Notes: generated by a model not told the origin, from the sequence alone. A stretch of DNA of 64,000 nucleotides from Primula veris (GCA_963682055.1 OY821750.1:10666501-10730500); one strand, 5' to 3'. Counted from the stretch's first letter, positions 22,394-34,859 are shown. Numbers and translations are program-made.

Positions 22394-23143
22394 ATGGACT
22401 TGATGAGGGAAGGAAACTCGTGGTCCAAACCACCATTGCTAGAAGGAGGAGAAAATTATGTCTTTTGGAAGATCAGGATGAAATCATTCATCAAACAACA
22501 AAGTGAGCAAGCCTGGAAATCTGTGCTAACTGAATGGGAGACTCCAATGGTTTCTAATGGTGATGGGGATCTTGTTTGCGTACCTGAAGAAAAATGGACT
22601 GCTGGAAAAGATAAGAAATCTAATGCAAATTCTACAGCCATCAATCTAATATTTGATGGTGTTACTTTTAGTGTATTCAGGTATATTTCTCATTGTGAAA
22701 CTGCTAAAGAAGCATGGGACATTTTAAAAGTAACTTTTGAAGGAACTGTTAAAGTAAAAGCGTTTAAACTCCAACAATTAACTACTAAGTTTGAAAACTT
22801 AAAAATGGAGGAAGATGAATCTATTGAACAGTTTAATGGAAGAATTTGTCAAATTGCTCATGAATCTAAAAACTTAGGAGAAAAATACAGTGATGCTGAA
22901 TTGGTAAAGAAAACCTTAAGATCTCTTCCTAATAGATTTGAAATTAAAGTAACTGCTATTGAAGAATCAACTGATCTTGACAATTTAAAACTTGAAGAAT
23001 TAATGGAAAATCTTAGAACTCATGAATTAAAGTTTCATAAAACAAAGAAAGTTGAAAAAGGAATCGCTTTTCAAGCCAAGAAATTTGAACCTAAATTTTA
23101 TGAAGATAGTGAGAAAGATGAACAGTTTTACATTTTTTTTTAA
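22394..23143 (+). CDS. gag: gag (capsid part) of the deleted SIRE-like element, truncated
   Basis: This is the structural capsid/nucleocapsid polyprotein of an LTR retrotransposon. I chose ATG at 22394 (MDLMREG...) because it matches the start of the homologous gag at 60472. The upstream in-frame extension lies in the LTR. The UBN2-like capsid region covers residues ~10-220, with the family motifs NYVFWKIRM, AWDIL...FEGT, KxxxLQQLTTKFE, E(S/T)IEQFNGRICQIAH and TLRSLPNRFE. The protein ends after about 249 residues in a run of T (FYIFF stop), which looks like a frameshift or slippage. Coding similarity continues beyond it at 23216. Probably not functional as full Gag. Confidence 0.85.
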   Translation: MDLMREGNSWSKPPLLEGGENYVFWKIRMKSFIKQQSEQAWKSVLTEWETPMVSNGDGDLVCVPEEKWTAGKDKKSNANSTAINLIFDGVTFSVFRYISHCETAKEAWDILKVTFEGTVKVKAFKLQQLTTKFENLKMEEDESIEQFNGRICQIAHESKNLGEKYSDAELVKKTLRSLPNRFEIKVTAIEESTDLDNLKLEELMENLRTHELKFHKTKKVEKGIAFQAKKFEPKFYEDSEKDEQFYIFF

Positions 23144-23215
23144 AAGATGTTTAAACAGTTCTATAATAAAAAGGCTGTGGAAACAGAAAACTCAAAATCT
23201 TTTCAGAAAAAATAG

Positions 23216-23704
23216 ATGCAAACTGCTAATTTCGAAAATAAATCTCGAGAAGTTCAATGCAGAGAATGCAAAGGTTTAGGTTACATGCCGTCTGAATGTG
23301 CAATTACTTTAAAAAGAAGTAAATCTGAGATGATAACTACTCTTAGTGATAATAGTGAAACTGAAAGTAAGGATGAGTATGGGAATCAAACTAACTTTAA
23401 AAGCTTCATGGCAAAAGTCACTACAAAATCTAACTATAATTGTAATAGTGAATGTGAGACCGTTGCATCTTCAGTTACAACTGAGTTTGAAACCTACAGT
23501 AGTAGTGATGATGAAGAACCTTCAGAAGAGAGTGTTAACAAACAATACTTACTTCTATATGAGAAATACAAAGTTTTAAGTAAGCAATCTGTTTCCATTA
23601 ATAAACTCAATGAGAATCTGAAAACTGAAGTAAAAGAACTCACTGAACAATTAAAGAGAAAGCAATTTGAGTTAGATGAGACAACGAAGAAAAAAAGTTG
23701 TTAA
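23216..23704 (+). pseudogene. gag C-terminal part with zinc knuckle, same element
   Basis: Continues in the same frame as the capsid ORF. A CRECKGLGYMPSEC zinc knuckle occurs at the start (His of CCHC replaced by Tyr). An acidic Ser/Glu/Asp-rich stretch and a coiled-coil-like segment (LNENLKTEVKELTEQLKRK) follow. It ends at a TAA near 23704 where the frame shifts to the next segment. Confidence 0.8.
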
Positions 23705-24546
23705 ATACTTCAGCCATGGGTAGGCTTGATAAGATGTTGTCATACACTAGAGCTTCAAAGGATAACAGTGGTTTGGGGTATAAGGGTTATGAAGGAAATG
23801 GAAAAACTGTGTTTGTTAAAGGTTTAAGTAATTCTCAAACAAGTTACACTAACAACAAGGTTAGAAGTACAGTTGCAACTGACTATGGTTTTAAAAATTA
23901 TCTGAAAACGTACACAACTAAACCGAGCTCCGATCTAAAGCTATGTCATTTTTGCAAAAACCCTGGACATTTTGAAAGGCAATGCTACTTAAAGAAACAC
24001 AGAAAGTCTATTTATAAGAAACCCATGTTTACTCCAGGTTTGAGTCAAAAGTCTAATTGGGTTTGGAAAGCTAAAATTAATACAGACACTGTTAAATGCA
24101 ACAAAGTTGCTTTTAGTTATTCAAAGACTATTACTTCAAATGCTAAGTATTTTGATAGTGGTTGTTCTAAGCAAGTAGTTAATGTTGTTAACTTGGGTAA
24201 CAATTGTTTAGTTGGTAGTGGTGAGAAAAGTAAGTTTGTAGGCCAATATATCACTAAGTATGCAGGTAAAGAAGAGAAGCAACATGGAGAAGTGACAACA
24301 CCAAGTGCAACTAAGAGTGATAAGCAAGCAAGCAATGAAAAAGTTGAGAACAATGACTCGGTTCCAATGTCAGCTACAACCGAACTTACAACCAAGGAGA
24401 ATCTAAGTCCAGAAAAATTGGTACGAGACAAAAAATCTCAAAAGAGTGATCACTTTAACACTATCATTGAAAAGGTAAGAAAAGGTATGAAGTCTCCAAT
24501 TAAACATCTTAATTTATTCAGTTCTCAACTTATATATCTCCGTTAA
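23698..24546 (+). pseudogene. Second zinc knuckle, protease start and integrase-RT linker, fused by deletion
   Basis: A second knuckle, CHFCKNPGHFERQCYLKKHRK, is followed by the retropepsin-like start YFDSGCSKQ, the active-site DSG. Sequence then jumps within a few dozen residues to a Ser/Glu/Lys-rich linker ending in TIIEKVRKGMKSP. The latter matches the segment just before RT in the 51554 element (about 57020-57060). The rest of protease and all of integrase are missing. The ORF stops at 24546. Confidence 0.75.
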
Positions 24547-24725
24547 AAGGCAGGAATGTCAAGAGTAAGGCTACTTGTTTAAACCTTAAGACCATTCATA
24601 CATAGTATATCTTAGAGTTAGGAGACCTTATTTGTGGCCTAAGTGTATGAATATGGGGACTTGATTTGATATGGTAATATAGATGATATAAAAGTAATTC
24701 TGGTGATTGTTTTTTTTGTGAAATA

Positions 24726-25061
24726 AACTTGTGTCATGGTTTAGTAAAGAGCAAAATTGCATTTCTTTATCTACTGCTGAGGCAGAATACATTGTAACTG
24801 ATAGTGGTTGTACCCAACTTATTTGGATGAAACAAATGTTATCTGATTAAACAAGAAGTGTTAACTTTATTTTGTGATAACAAAAGTGCTATAGATTTAG
24901 CAAAAAATTCAGTACAACATTTCAGAACTAAACACATTGATTTAAGGCACCATTTTATTAAAGAGCTAGTTGAAGAAAAGAGTTTAATTTTAGAACATGT
25001 TTCAACTGAAAGACAATTAGCAGATATTTTCACAAAACCCCTTGATACAAACAAGTTTTAA
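24726..25061 (+). pseudogene. RNase H remnant of the deleted SIRE-like element
   Basis: Starts abruptly with SWFSKEQNCISLSTAEAEYI and, after one stop near 24848, continues in 24858-25061 with LFCDNKSAIDLAKN and HIDLRHHFIKE. These are the last conserved copia RNase H motifs. The preceding RT is absent. Confidence 0.8.
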
Positions 25062-26365
25062 ACTTTAAGAAGTGATATTGGGGTATGTCACTATAGATCT
25101 AATTAAATATTCTTGCTATATATGCTTATCTGTGAGTAACATTGATAAATTTTATGTCTAAGGTAAGTCTTATTGAGCTATGAAGTTTTTGTCTTGAAAA
25201 AGTCGCTAATTGATGCCTCAAACACAGATGTGGGATAACTTGCCCTAAAACCTCTCTGGTAATAGAGTTGAAAGCACAAAGTGCAATTTTATCTTCGTGT
25301 TCTAAGCTCAGTTGCAACCACGGTTGAAACTTCGAACTGAACCACAATCAAGTTAGTGACTATTCAAAGGAAAGTCACATTGCTTTGAACAAATTCAGCA
25401 TAAGCTGATATTCTAAGTGAACTAAAATAATAAAAAGCCAAGACACGGTCTTGAAATTTTTTGCATCACTTATACTCTTTCCTTGCTGAGATGATCAAGT
25501 TAGTTTTTGTGTAGAGGAAAAATCGACTTGCTCAATATAGCTCTTAGTCATAATTTTTATTATGTGGGATCTCATGATAAATATATACTCTTGAGTAAAT
25601 TGTTAGTATCTTGTGTTCAAAATTCTATACTATATATAATTGCTATCTTTATTTTGAAACAAGTCAAATTTTCTATATTTTTTCAACTACTTAAAATCAG
25701 AAAATTAGATAAATCTGTTTCAAGTTGGAATGTTGATCTTTATTCATTGATGAATTTATCTAACTTCGAATTGTTTTGGTCAAAAAGATAAGTATCTTTA
25801 TTTGGGTAAAATTTGTTCAAAAAGAGATTTGGGTATATCATTCTATCTTTCTATAATTCTTGGACTTAAAAAGAGATTTGCTTAAACTATTTTTTTTAAC
25901 TAAACAACCAAAATACAGAATTACTCTTTATCTATCTATATCTGTGGTATGAGTTGAAAACTTGGTTGATAAAAAGTCTGGTGTGGAATGTGGTAATTCT
26001 ATTGTGAGTTATTTTGCTGTGAGAGTTGATTTTGATGATGATTCCTGTTATAATGACTGCTTCAATGTTCTCACTAATAACAAATAGGTTTGTCATGGAT
26101 ATGACAAATAGGGGGAGAAGAGAGTTTATGTTATGCTATGGTACATTATTGGTGAATGCTTATTTGAGTTAATGTTATGTCATCTGCAATTCTAATCTGC
26201 AGGGGGAGATTTAAGTGCTAAACTCAAATTATATATATTGTTTTACAATTCTAATGAGCAGGGGGAGTTCTTGTGTCAAAATTGATATTATTGGGACTTT
26301 ATGTGCTAATATGCTATGTAGGAGAATCTGCTTCATAAACTCAAATTATTTGTCAAAACGAATGA
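25062..26365 (+). other. 3' non-coding region of the SIRE-like element
   Basis: About 1.3 kb between the RNase H end and the polypurine tract. The related 51554 element has 2.6 kb here, including a third ORF that I cannot detect in this copy. GTTGCAAC occurs at 25311-25318. Confidence 0.6.
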
Positions 26366-26378
26366 CAAAGTGGGAGAT
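26366..26378 (+). other. Polypurine tract
   Basis: CAAAGTGGGAGAT immediately before the 3' LTR, slightly decayed compared with the AAAGGGGGAGAT of the 51554 element. Confidence 0.8.
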
Positions 26379-27494
26379 TGTTAGGACCAGATTTCTAGCC
26401 CATAAGCTATTTGTTGTCTATTGGTTTTAACTAAATAATGCTAGTTGAATGTTAAGAATTGAGACAACTTTATGTTTGCAAGTGAGGTTGCAACCTCAGT
26501 TGCAACCACAGTTGCAACCTGCTGTTCTGTAGGATTCTGTCAAGTTCTGTAATTCTGCATTACTATTCTTTAATGATGATTATTTGTTTTAAAGTATGTA
26601 GGATATATTCTCATATGTTCTTAAAGATTTAGTTTATGTATATTGAGAATATTAAAGTGATAAGAAAGATGTTTCCTAAAAGATATAAGGAGATTAGTTT
26701 TTAAAGATAGTGTTTACTTTAAACTAGGCAATCTATATCTCTATTCTTATGCAAATCTTTATCAATTGTTTCAATCTTTGTTCTTTATCAAAATCAGTAT
26801 GATACGTTTAAGATTGAATGAAATATGGAGTTTATGTTTCATATATATATCTAGAAATATTTTATCTCCAAAAAGATACTATCTTATATGTTCCTTATTT
26901 AAGGAAAATATTAACTCCTATTTCCAACCTAGTTATTTACAGGTAATATCTTATGAAGATTGAGGTCAATTATACGCTGAAATATATCGTGATATATGGA
27001 AAGATTGAAGCCAATCAAAAGAGTCAAAAGCAATCATCAAGATCTTGAAGAAAGAAAATTGTTTTTACTTGTATAAATAGTTGATAACCTAGCTTGTAAA
27101 ATGTGTGTTCTAAACTATAAAGAACTCATTCTTGAGAGAATACACAGTGAGTTTTTAAAAGAAAATAATAGTGGGATGCCATTGATATTTTGAGTGATAG
27201 TTATAAGGTAGGAGCAATATAGAGATAGGCAGAAAAACTTAGAGTGAGTCTGAGTGTTTTCATTAATACTTGAATCTTATATTGTAAGTTTTTATAATAT
27301 CATAATCTGGGTGAGTGTCCCGGAAACGTAGTCTAGTTGGGTGAAATCCGTTGTTAAATGTGCATGTGATTTAATTCAAGTACATTTAACTTTACAAGTT
27401 CTGTCCATCATTATACTTAGGTTCCAAACTCAGTTGTAACTGTAATTTGAACCTAACTGCATAACAGTAACTAGAACAGCGGATAGAAATTTCA
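26379..27494 (+). repeat. 3' LTR of the 21204 SIRE-like element
   Basis: 1116 bp, with three GTTGCAAC copies at 26487, 26499 and 26511. Confidence 0.95.
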
Positions 27495-27499
27495 AATTG

Positions 27500-28891
27500 G
27501 CAAGAGATTAAGTAGTCAAAAAAGGAGATAAGGAGACATAAGTTACTATAATAAATGAAACTCACAAAGTCGAAGAAAGCTTAAACAACAAAAGGTTCTC
27601 ACCACATGACACTATGGCAGACAAGAAGGGAAGAGTGCTGGAAAGTTATAGTATAGAATACTGTATTGATTCATGTTGCGGTTGGCTAAAAATACGAGTA
27701 ATAGCTTCATCCTATTACTGGTTTTCTTAAAAGAATGTGACCAAATTCTACAAAGATCTAAAAAAATACCCAATCCATCCTCGTTTGGACCATATTTGTG
27801 GCCCTTTTAATTGTCATTGTTGTGGCAATACTTTACATCATGCAATATTGGTTTATATGAAGTTGCTTTTAAGTGTTTGTTATGTAGTGTAGTCAGAAGA
27901 TAATTCAGGTTCAGTTATAATTAACCGGAGAAGAAGAACATATAGCAAGATAAATTGGCACTGGCGCAGGAATAATTAACTCATTGGTGAAGCAGGCTGG
28001 TTTATCATGTTTTGGGGGTACAATAAACTTATTCTTCAATTTTTTTTTTTTATAGAAAATGTCAAATAATTACATCAGTGATGTTAATTTCTTTATTTTT
28101 CTAGTCTAGTCATAAAGAAATTAACATTGCAAGAGTGAGGAGCATGGCAATGTTTCTAGTGATGAATTCTGAGCTTGTCATATTTGTTAGTATAGGGGAG
28201 GGGGCCGGGAGGGAGAGTTGATGAGTGCAAGAGTTTGTTTTAAAATTTATTGATTTATGTTTTAAGCTCTGCGACTCTATTTTTTAATTTGGTGATGTAA
28301 TAATTTGCACAGTATATATTTGTATGATGTTTATGATGCTTTGATATATTGTGGTTTAGTTTGCTTATGTGATGCTTATTATTCTTATTGTGATATGTTT
28401 TTGCTATTATACTACTATTGGAGACAACTTGGCACCTATTGCGGGAATCAAAAATATTTAGGAGGAAAATTATACAGTTTCATTTTAATATACTTTCTTG
28501 CCAATCGTAAGGTTTCTTTAAACATATCATGAAAATATAGTACAGTATTGATCAAGAGACGAAGCCACGAAGTAAAAATGGGAGAGGTTGAAATTCGACA
28601 CGGTTTTTTTTTACACTCTATATGAGTTTTTTCGTGACATCTATATGAGTTTTTTCGTGACATCACATGTGAGGGGTTGAAACACTCAATTTTAAATTTT
28701 TAAACAAAATAAAAGGAAAAAGTTACATTTTGTCGTTCTTTTGCAAAATGGGAAGAAATACAGTCCCGTGTTTTTTTTTTCATTTTTCCTTCCCATCGGT
28801 CCTATCTAAGTAACAAAATCAACAAAACAAAAACATCGTAGAGGAGAGTAGTTTTCTCCTACGAGCATAATTAGCATGGAGTTTTTGAGGA
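27500..28891. other. Downstream flank of the GDT1-like gene, partly shared with copy A
   Basis: 27500-27965 pairs with 6111-6276 plus 7304-7690 of copy A. The middle, 27966-28785, is unique to copy B. On + it contains an open stretch at about 28108-28215, ending in VSIGEGAGRES stop, just after a TTTTTCTAG acceptor-like sequence. This could be an exon relic but I do not recognise it. A 23-bp direct repeat lies near 28617-28665. Confidence 0.4.
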
Positions 28892-31800
28892 CTACAGGGG
28901 AGGAAAAATAAAAGATGAGACAGAAAATCCTAAGAAGAGGATACCGCCCATTGTCGCAACTAATCTTTGTGATATTTTCGAGGCTAACATGCTACCACCG
29001 ACCACGGCTAACGTTGTGCAGACAATGTGTCCCACTATTGCACCCACAGCTACCCCAACTGCATTCTTGTTAGTAGCTAGCTACATAAACCAAAATAATA
29101 GAATTAATGAACCTTATAGAACACCGCATGATTTTTACACGAGACTATAAAATACATATGGCATAAAAACCAACAGAAGTACTTATGGTATTAGAACAAC
29201 CAGCATGACACTTGTCTTCAAGAAAATAAAAAATCATGACATTTTATAATGAAAATTTAGAAATGTACGAAACACTAGACTTGCAATTTTATATGGCAAT
29301 GATAGTTGTCTAATTTTTAATGGTCTTTTATATGGTAATGATAGTTGTCTAATTTTTAATGGTAAGTCTGTAATTTATAAGTGTGTTTTTCCAAAAAGAG
29401 TGAAGACCAAAACATTATACATGCATTTATCTTAATTGCCTATCACTGGTAGTCCAGAATTCATTGTTTTGGAAGAAACTGTAAAACATTCATTTGCTTG
29501 GGTGTTGATGGGGATCTTCCATGTATTCAAATTTTCCTTGTGGATAAAGAAGAATGCACCTAGAATTTTATTTTCCCTTTAAACAAAATTGACAAAAGTA
29601 AAAAAATATTCTTACCGAAATCATGGCAATCTGACTTCGATCTCCCCACTCCGCTATAAAGGTTAATATGAATGACTGCAGTAACAAATTTGTAAATAGG
29701 CATTTTAAACTTTTCCAATTATTTCTTATTCTTCCAGCGAAGAGAAAATCTTACTAAAAAAAGGAGTAAATCCCGAGAACCCTACAGATGAATCTTGCTA
29801 AAAACTTTCCCATAACCGATCTATAATCTAAAAATACAAAACAAACATTAGATCCTAGATACAATACTAACGAAACAATCTGACAACTAAAAAAACAAAG
29901 CTCGAAATCTTCAAAAAAGCAAATTTCAAACTCAGAGCAAACCATATCAGCTTCAAACCATAGGAATATGTTCCCTTATTCTAGGTTCTGAGAAATGCAT
30001 TTTCTTGATTCAAAAGTTGCTGAAACTTTTTATATCTTCCATATATTTTTCAGAAATCATAGTACTATCTCCACCCCCCTCCTTTTGAATTTCTGAGGTA
30101 GGTTTAGGAGGGCAAACAGATGACACAATCTACCAAGTGTACGTTAGCGTCCAAACTTAGTTCATTTGAATGTAGTACAAAACACCGGGTAGAAAAGAAA
30201 ACTGGCGCTCTTTAAGTTGGTGATTCTGCACTTCTTAGGTGTTTTCTTAAGAAATATGGTGTAAAAGAAAACAGTTCAAGTGTGAAAAAAATGATAAACT
30301 TCTGGGTGGAAAATTTCACATAGTTTCGGAGCAAGGTGTACAAGTCAAACTTATAAGTTATAAGTTAATGAAGTGCCATTTGTTCTGCTTAGAGTAGTTT
30401 GAAGAAAAGTACCTCTAAAAATATGGGCGTACAAAATCCAGAAAAGAAGCGCCGGAAAGGTGTCTTTCCTTTTCCAGATTCAAGCTTTTCCTCAACCTGA
30501 TAATGTAAGAACATAATAGACCGCAATATAATTATGTAAGCCTAAAAAACAAAATGCTAAGAAGGAAACAAACGCAAGCACCGAATTTAATTAATAAAGA
30601 GTAGAAAATTATATAGGAAAAATCAACATACTTCCTCCATTTCTTTTTTGTTTTTATCTTCCGAATTTGGTCCCCATGCATAATATAGTAATCGCAAGCC
30701 AAAAAAGGCATATAGTACTGCATCAAACAACAAAAGCTAGTTACACATTCTTCCAATAGATGATCTTATATATGGAAAAACTATTTGAAATCCCCAGAAA
30801 GAAAGTGCTCAAAAATCCAAATACGAGACTTGAGGCCATCGTATCCACCACCTCTAGCGTGTATACTAAGTTTTAAATATTGTCTCATTAATACTCAGGG
30901 TCACCACTTGGGTCCTTCACTGCAGTTTGTAGGCATCATACATCGTTTTTTATTAAGTACTTTCACATCTTTATAACCCTAAATTCACATGGAAGCAGGA
31001 AATTAAGGTGCACTCGGAAATACATCTTATGCAACACATAAAGTACATAAGTAAACCTGTGGCGACACTGTTTGTGTGCTTCCTTGATATCAAATTCGGA
31101 ACAATCCTGCCAAGCCCAGTGGAAAGCACCTAATTCATTTGGGAATAAAAGGGAACTAATATGTGAAAAACATTACACAGCAATTAGATAACAAAGTCAA
31201 TCAAAGGGTAAATTAACGTATAAAAAAATTCAAAATTAAAATAAGACTTTCTTAAAGATAATAGCTTACTGCCATGATAAAGAGTGCACTGAGCGCGCCA
31301 GCCAAAACAATAGATTTTGGTTGACGCATTGCCATCAGAGCTGCAATAATGAAAGTTTCATCTCCAATCTAAGAAAATCAAAAATAAAGTTACAAATTCA
31401 GAAATTTTAACAGATAATAAAGTTCATAACACAAAATGTTATTCCTATAAACTTATTTGATCAAATTACCCCTTTTGGCATACGGTTTAATAGCTAATGA
31501 CGATTTTTATCTATGTTTTAGTGTCTTTTATACAACAATTGTGGTCCTTTTGCTCATTTATGTGTTTAGAAATATGCAGCTCTTGTTGGAAAGTGAGGAG
31601 CTTGAAGATTTGTACTTCCCTACTTGATAGCTCATTTATATGAAGATTCATTGCTAATTGAGAGTATATTTTCATTTCTCTGGAAGTATTTGTGCTTCTT
31701 TTGTAAGGGTTATGTTTTGATAACCTTAGTTCTATAGTAAATGCTAAATAAGGTTTTTGCTTTGAACTAATGATGGTAATCTCTTTTTTTTCAAATTCAT

Positions 31801-33093
31801 TTTGCTCTTAAACTTGTGCTTTCTATCACAATAATCTTGGAGAAAAAAAGGGATTAATAAGGGTTGGAATGACAATGAAGAAAAGAATGGTCATCAATAC
31901 AAAAATTTGATTGAAAATTAAAACATTTATATTATTAGTTTGATTTTATTTTTCCACTTAAATCTGCAGATATAGACCATATCATATGTGTTTTTTTGTT
32001 TACTCTTATCATTTTTGATCGGATCCGGTTTCACTAAGTGCCAAACTTGTACTATTTGGTAGCTATTATGGGGGGTTAGCTTAACCCACAAATTTTGAAC
32101 CTTTTAAATCATGCATAAATATCCGGCTTGCTACTAAAAGGAAAAAATATAGCTAGAGACCAACAGGGAAATATGTGCACAAACCTCGCTAACAAGTACC
32201 ATTGACAAACTTGCAAAAAATGCATTGAAGACTTGGGCTCCAGCAAAGTCTGATCCGAGGTCTCCCCAGCTCGAATTACTGGTTTTTCCAAAAAACATCT
32301 ATTCACATAATAATGTGAAGAAAATATCAAACATAGTAAGAATCAGATGTCATATTGACCGGGAACACAGGCACAAAATTCATCAATCATCACATATTAT
32401 ACTAAAGTGGTTCTTCACTAACATATATTATGAGAAATAAGACCACTTTTTTAATAAAAAATATCACACATCAGCTTCTCTTATTAAGCCCCAAATTATG
32501 CACTTAGTCAAAATGTTACTCAAATCTAAGTAAGCAAAAGTGTTCTTCATACTTTTTTATATTATGGTTGGTCTACTTGCTCTTATATAATTACAATACA
32601 TGATTTTTACATTTAAATAATATAAATAAATGAATATTAAATATTTTTGAAGATATAGAAAAATTATAAGTAAGCTGATGTTTTGTAAATTGAAAACGTA
32701 AAATCAAAAAATGGTAATTTTCTCCTCAATATGAGGAATATTATATTTGTGGGTAAAAAAAAATATGGGGTGGGTAAACAAAATGGCCAAACTCCAATTT
32801 ACGAAAAAGAGAAGAAGAGAAAAAAATACATTTAATAAATTGTACTACCTGTTTTTAACGATTTATGCACCATACTACTAAAATTAACAATTGACGTACT
32901 GAACTATCATTATGTTCACAATTCAGGTACCACCGTTAAATTAGTTGGATTTAAGTTAGTTTCAATTTTTATTTTGGTCATATTCTTTGTAAGTTGTATA
33001 AATCTAACGCTTAATTTTTTTAAATGTCTCATTTTAATATAAATTTAAAAATATATAATTATATCATATATATGTATATGTATATGTATATGC

Positions 33094-33128
<35 letters not shown>

Positions 33129-34330
33129 CATATGTATATGTATATGTATATAATACACAAACACACACAAACACACACACACACATATATATATATATGT
33201 TATATTAATGTATGTATAAAAATATATATAATATAATGCATGTATACATATTATTGTAAATAATATAAATTCTAAATGATGTTTGTGTATAAAAATAAAT
33301 TATAAATACTTAACAAATATATTCTATTTACAAAAAATGAATATATTTTTTGAAAAAAATATTCATTTTCTTGCCCTTTTTTCATGAAAATATTCAAATA
33401 ATGATGTGACCTCAAATAATTTTTACTCGAATGTCATAAATCTAAAACTTACTTTATTTTTGTTTTAGAGAGAGTGTAAAAAAATTACAATTTTTTTATA
33501 TTAGAAAAAAAAATCTAATCAAATAATATGTTTTTTAAACTGACACACTTATTATGTATGTATATGTATGTGTTTTAATAGAAACATTGTAAATTGTAAT
33601 GTTTCGAAAAGACATGATTAAATTTATACAAATTACAAATAATATGACCAAAATGAAAAGTGAAACTAAATTTCATCTAACTAAATTAACGTCAATACCT
33701 GAATTGTGAATATTATGATAGTTCAGTACGTCAATTGTTAAATTTGATAGTCTGATACTTAAATCGTTAAAAAGCAGATAATACAGTAAATTAAATGTAT
33801 TTTTTCCCAGAGAAGAAGTTTGGAGAAATGCAAACTCATATACAAGAATAAACAACAAAATCCCTTCTAGTTATTATGTAATCTAACAAATTAAACTTGA
33901 ACGATCTCATTTTACCATAAATCAGTAAAAGTGACTTACTTTACTGCCCCGACCAAGATTATCTGTTGATCCATTGAACTCATTCTTGTCACTCCCGGAA
34001 ACCGATCCCTACCAAACAGAAAAAATACAACTATAAACGATGAAGGTCACACTAGTAAAACTGTCCCCATGCCTAACAAAAACAGCAACCTAGCTTGGGC
34101 ATCAATCAGACAAAATAAGTTTTTATGTTTTTGGTTTTTTTTTTTTGCCAAAACTACTAAAAGGAAATATATTCAAGCCTTTGACTTTTGATCAAGCTCG
34201 TCACACTCATACAGTGATATATAAGTTGAGACTTAGAGAGAGAGATTACTTCACCGGAGACACGCGACAATGACAAGAGGATGCATAAGAGGAGAAGAAA
34301 ATAGAGGGAGAAATTTGAGCTAAACCCCAT
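28892..34330 (-). CDS. GDT1-like: GDT1-like (UPF0016/TMEM165) divalent-cation transporter, 9 exons, 284 aa
   Basis: Exons on the minus strand: 34250-34330, 33940-34008, 32185-32298, 31270-31368, 31057-31129, 30632-30717, 30413-30496, 29616-29675, 28892-29080. All eight introns are GT-AG and phases close exactly. Residues 1-27 form a signal peptide (MGFSSNFSLYFLLLLC...). Both family signatures are intact: E-x-G-D-E-T at residues 88-93 and E-x-G-D-R-S at 211-216, each within hydrophobic helices. They are separated by a charged loop of about 30 residues (KNKKEMEEVEEKLESGKGK). The GDT1 family exchanges Mn2+/Ca2+ across secretory-pathway or chloroplast membranes. A signal peptide plus this loop resembles the Arabidopsis PML3/4/5 (GDT1-like 3-5) group of Golgi/ER, rather than the chloroplast members. 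Length is normal for that group. A Mutator-like element sits in intron 2. A broken copy of exon 9 lies at 9567-9733. Confidence 0.95.
32818..33809. mobile_element. Non-autonomous Mutator-like element in GDT1-like intron 2
   Basis: Terminal inverted repeats of about 180 bp (from 32818 inward and from 33809 inward) share AATACATTTAAT and CAATTGACGTACTGAACTAT blocks. They are flanked by GAGAAGAAG at 32809-32817 and 33810-33818, a 9-bp duplication typical of Mutator-like elements. The interior is non-coding, with a TATATG minisatellite at about 33063-33155 and CA/TA repeats after it. It lies inside intron 2 and does not touch the splice sites. Confidence 0.85.
33063..33200. repeat. TATATG and CA/TA microsatellites
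   Basis: About 16 units of TATATG (some TGCATA variants), then ACACACAA-type and TA repeats. Confidence 0.95.
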
Positions 34331-34798
34331 AATGTTGGGTGGAATGATACCCGGAATGCAGGAGGAGAAACAATAAATTATACTTAGGATTTCAAAGGTG
34401 TGGCTCCCTTTTATTTTATCACTTTAAAATCAGAAGATACCAGCAATTGTAAAGAAGTTGTTTTTATTAAATGGGCGGCCGTCTAGTAAATTTAATTTTC
34501 ATGTTGTCTTAGCACTATTTGGAAGGAATAAAGGCAGAAAGGCCAATGATTCTTACACATAATTAGTTGTTCTTACATCATTTAATTAACATAAAACTGC
34601 CCAATGGTTAAGATTCTTTTCTGTAAGAGAAGAAGTGATCTCCACCAACAAACAGATTTGGATTTAAGTAATTTATATCTTCACATCTCAGGTTTAGAAG
34701 CACAGTTGCCAAGATGGAAAACGGAAATAGAAAATGGAAAACGTAGTCTAAAATTTTATGTGAAACAGAAAACGCCGATAGAAGTTAAAAATTAGAAT
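34331..34798. other. Upstream region of the GDT1-like gene
   Basis: Contains the promoter and 5' UTR side of the GDT1-like gene (read leftward). I see no strong TATA box in the expected position. No other gene. Confidence 0.5.
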
Positions 34799-34845
34799 AA
34801 TATATGAACTTTTATTGAACTTACATATTATGAATTCCACACTAA
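34799..34845. repeat. Left copy of the 47-bp direct repeat flanking the CACTA element
   Basis: Identical by eye to 40748-40794 (begins AATATATGAAC, ends CCACACTAA). It abuts the CACTA terminus directly. Confidence 0.9.
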
Positions 34846-34859
34846 CACTACAAGAAAAT

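Larger units (their letters stand above)
21204..27494 (+). mobile_element. SIRE-like Ty1/copia element with internal deletions (6291 bp)
   Basis: LTRs 21204-22334 and 26379-27494 start TGTTAGGACC and end TTTCA. They are flanked by AATTG (21199-21203 and 27495-27499). Roughly 44 differences between the LTRs by eye (~4%). A primer-binding site for initiator tRNA-Met (22337-22348) and a polypurine tract (26366-26378) are present. Inside are gag, a second zinc knuckle, the start of protease, then a jump to the integrase-RT linker, then a jump to RNase H. Integrase core and RT are absent, so it is non-autonomous. Copy A shows the empty site near 6150. Confidence 0.95.

Noticed and set aside
24117..24431. 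104-codon minus-strand frame
   Set aside because: Antisense shadow of the retrotransposon coding segment at 23698-24546.
33024..33236. 70-codon frame MYMYMYMHMY
   Set aside because: Translation of the TATATG minisatellite in GDT1-like intron 2.
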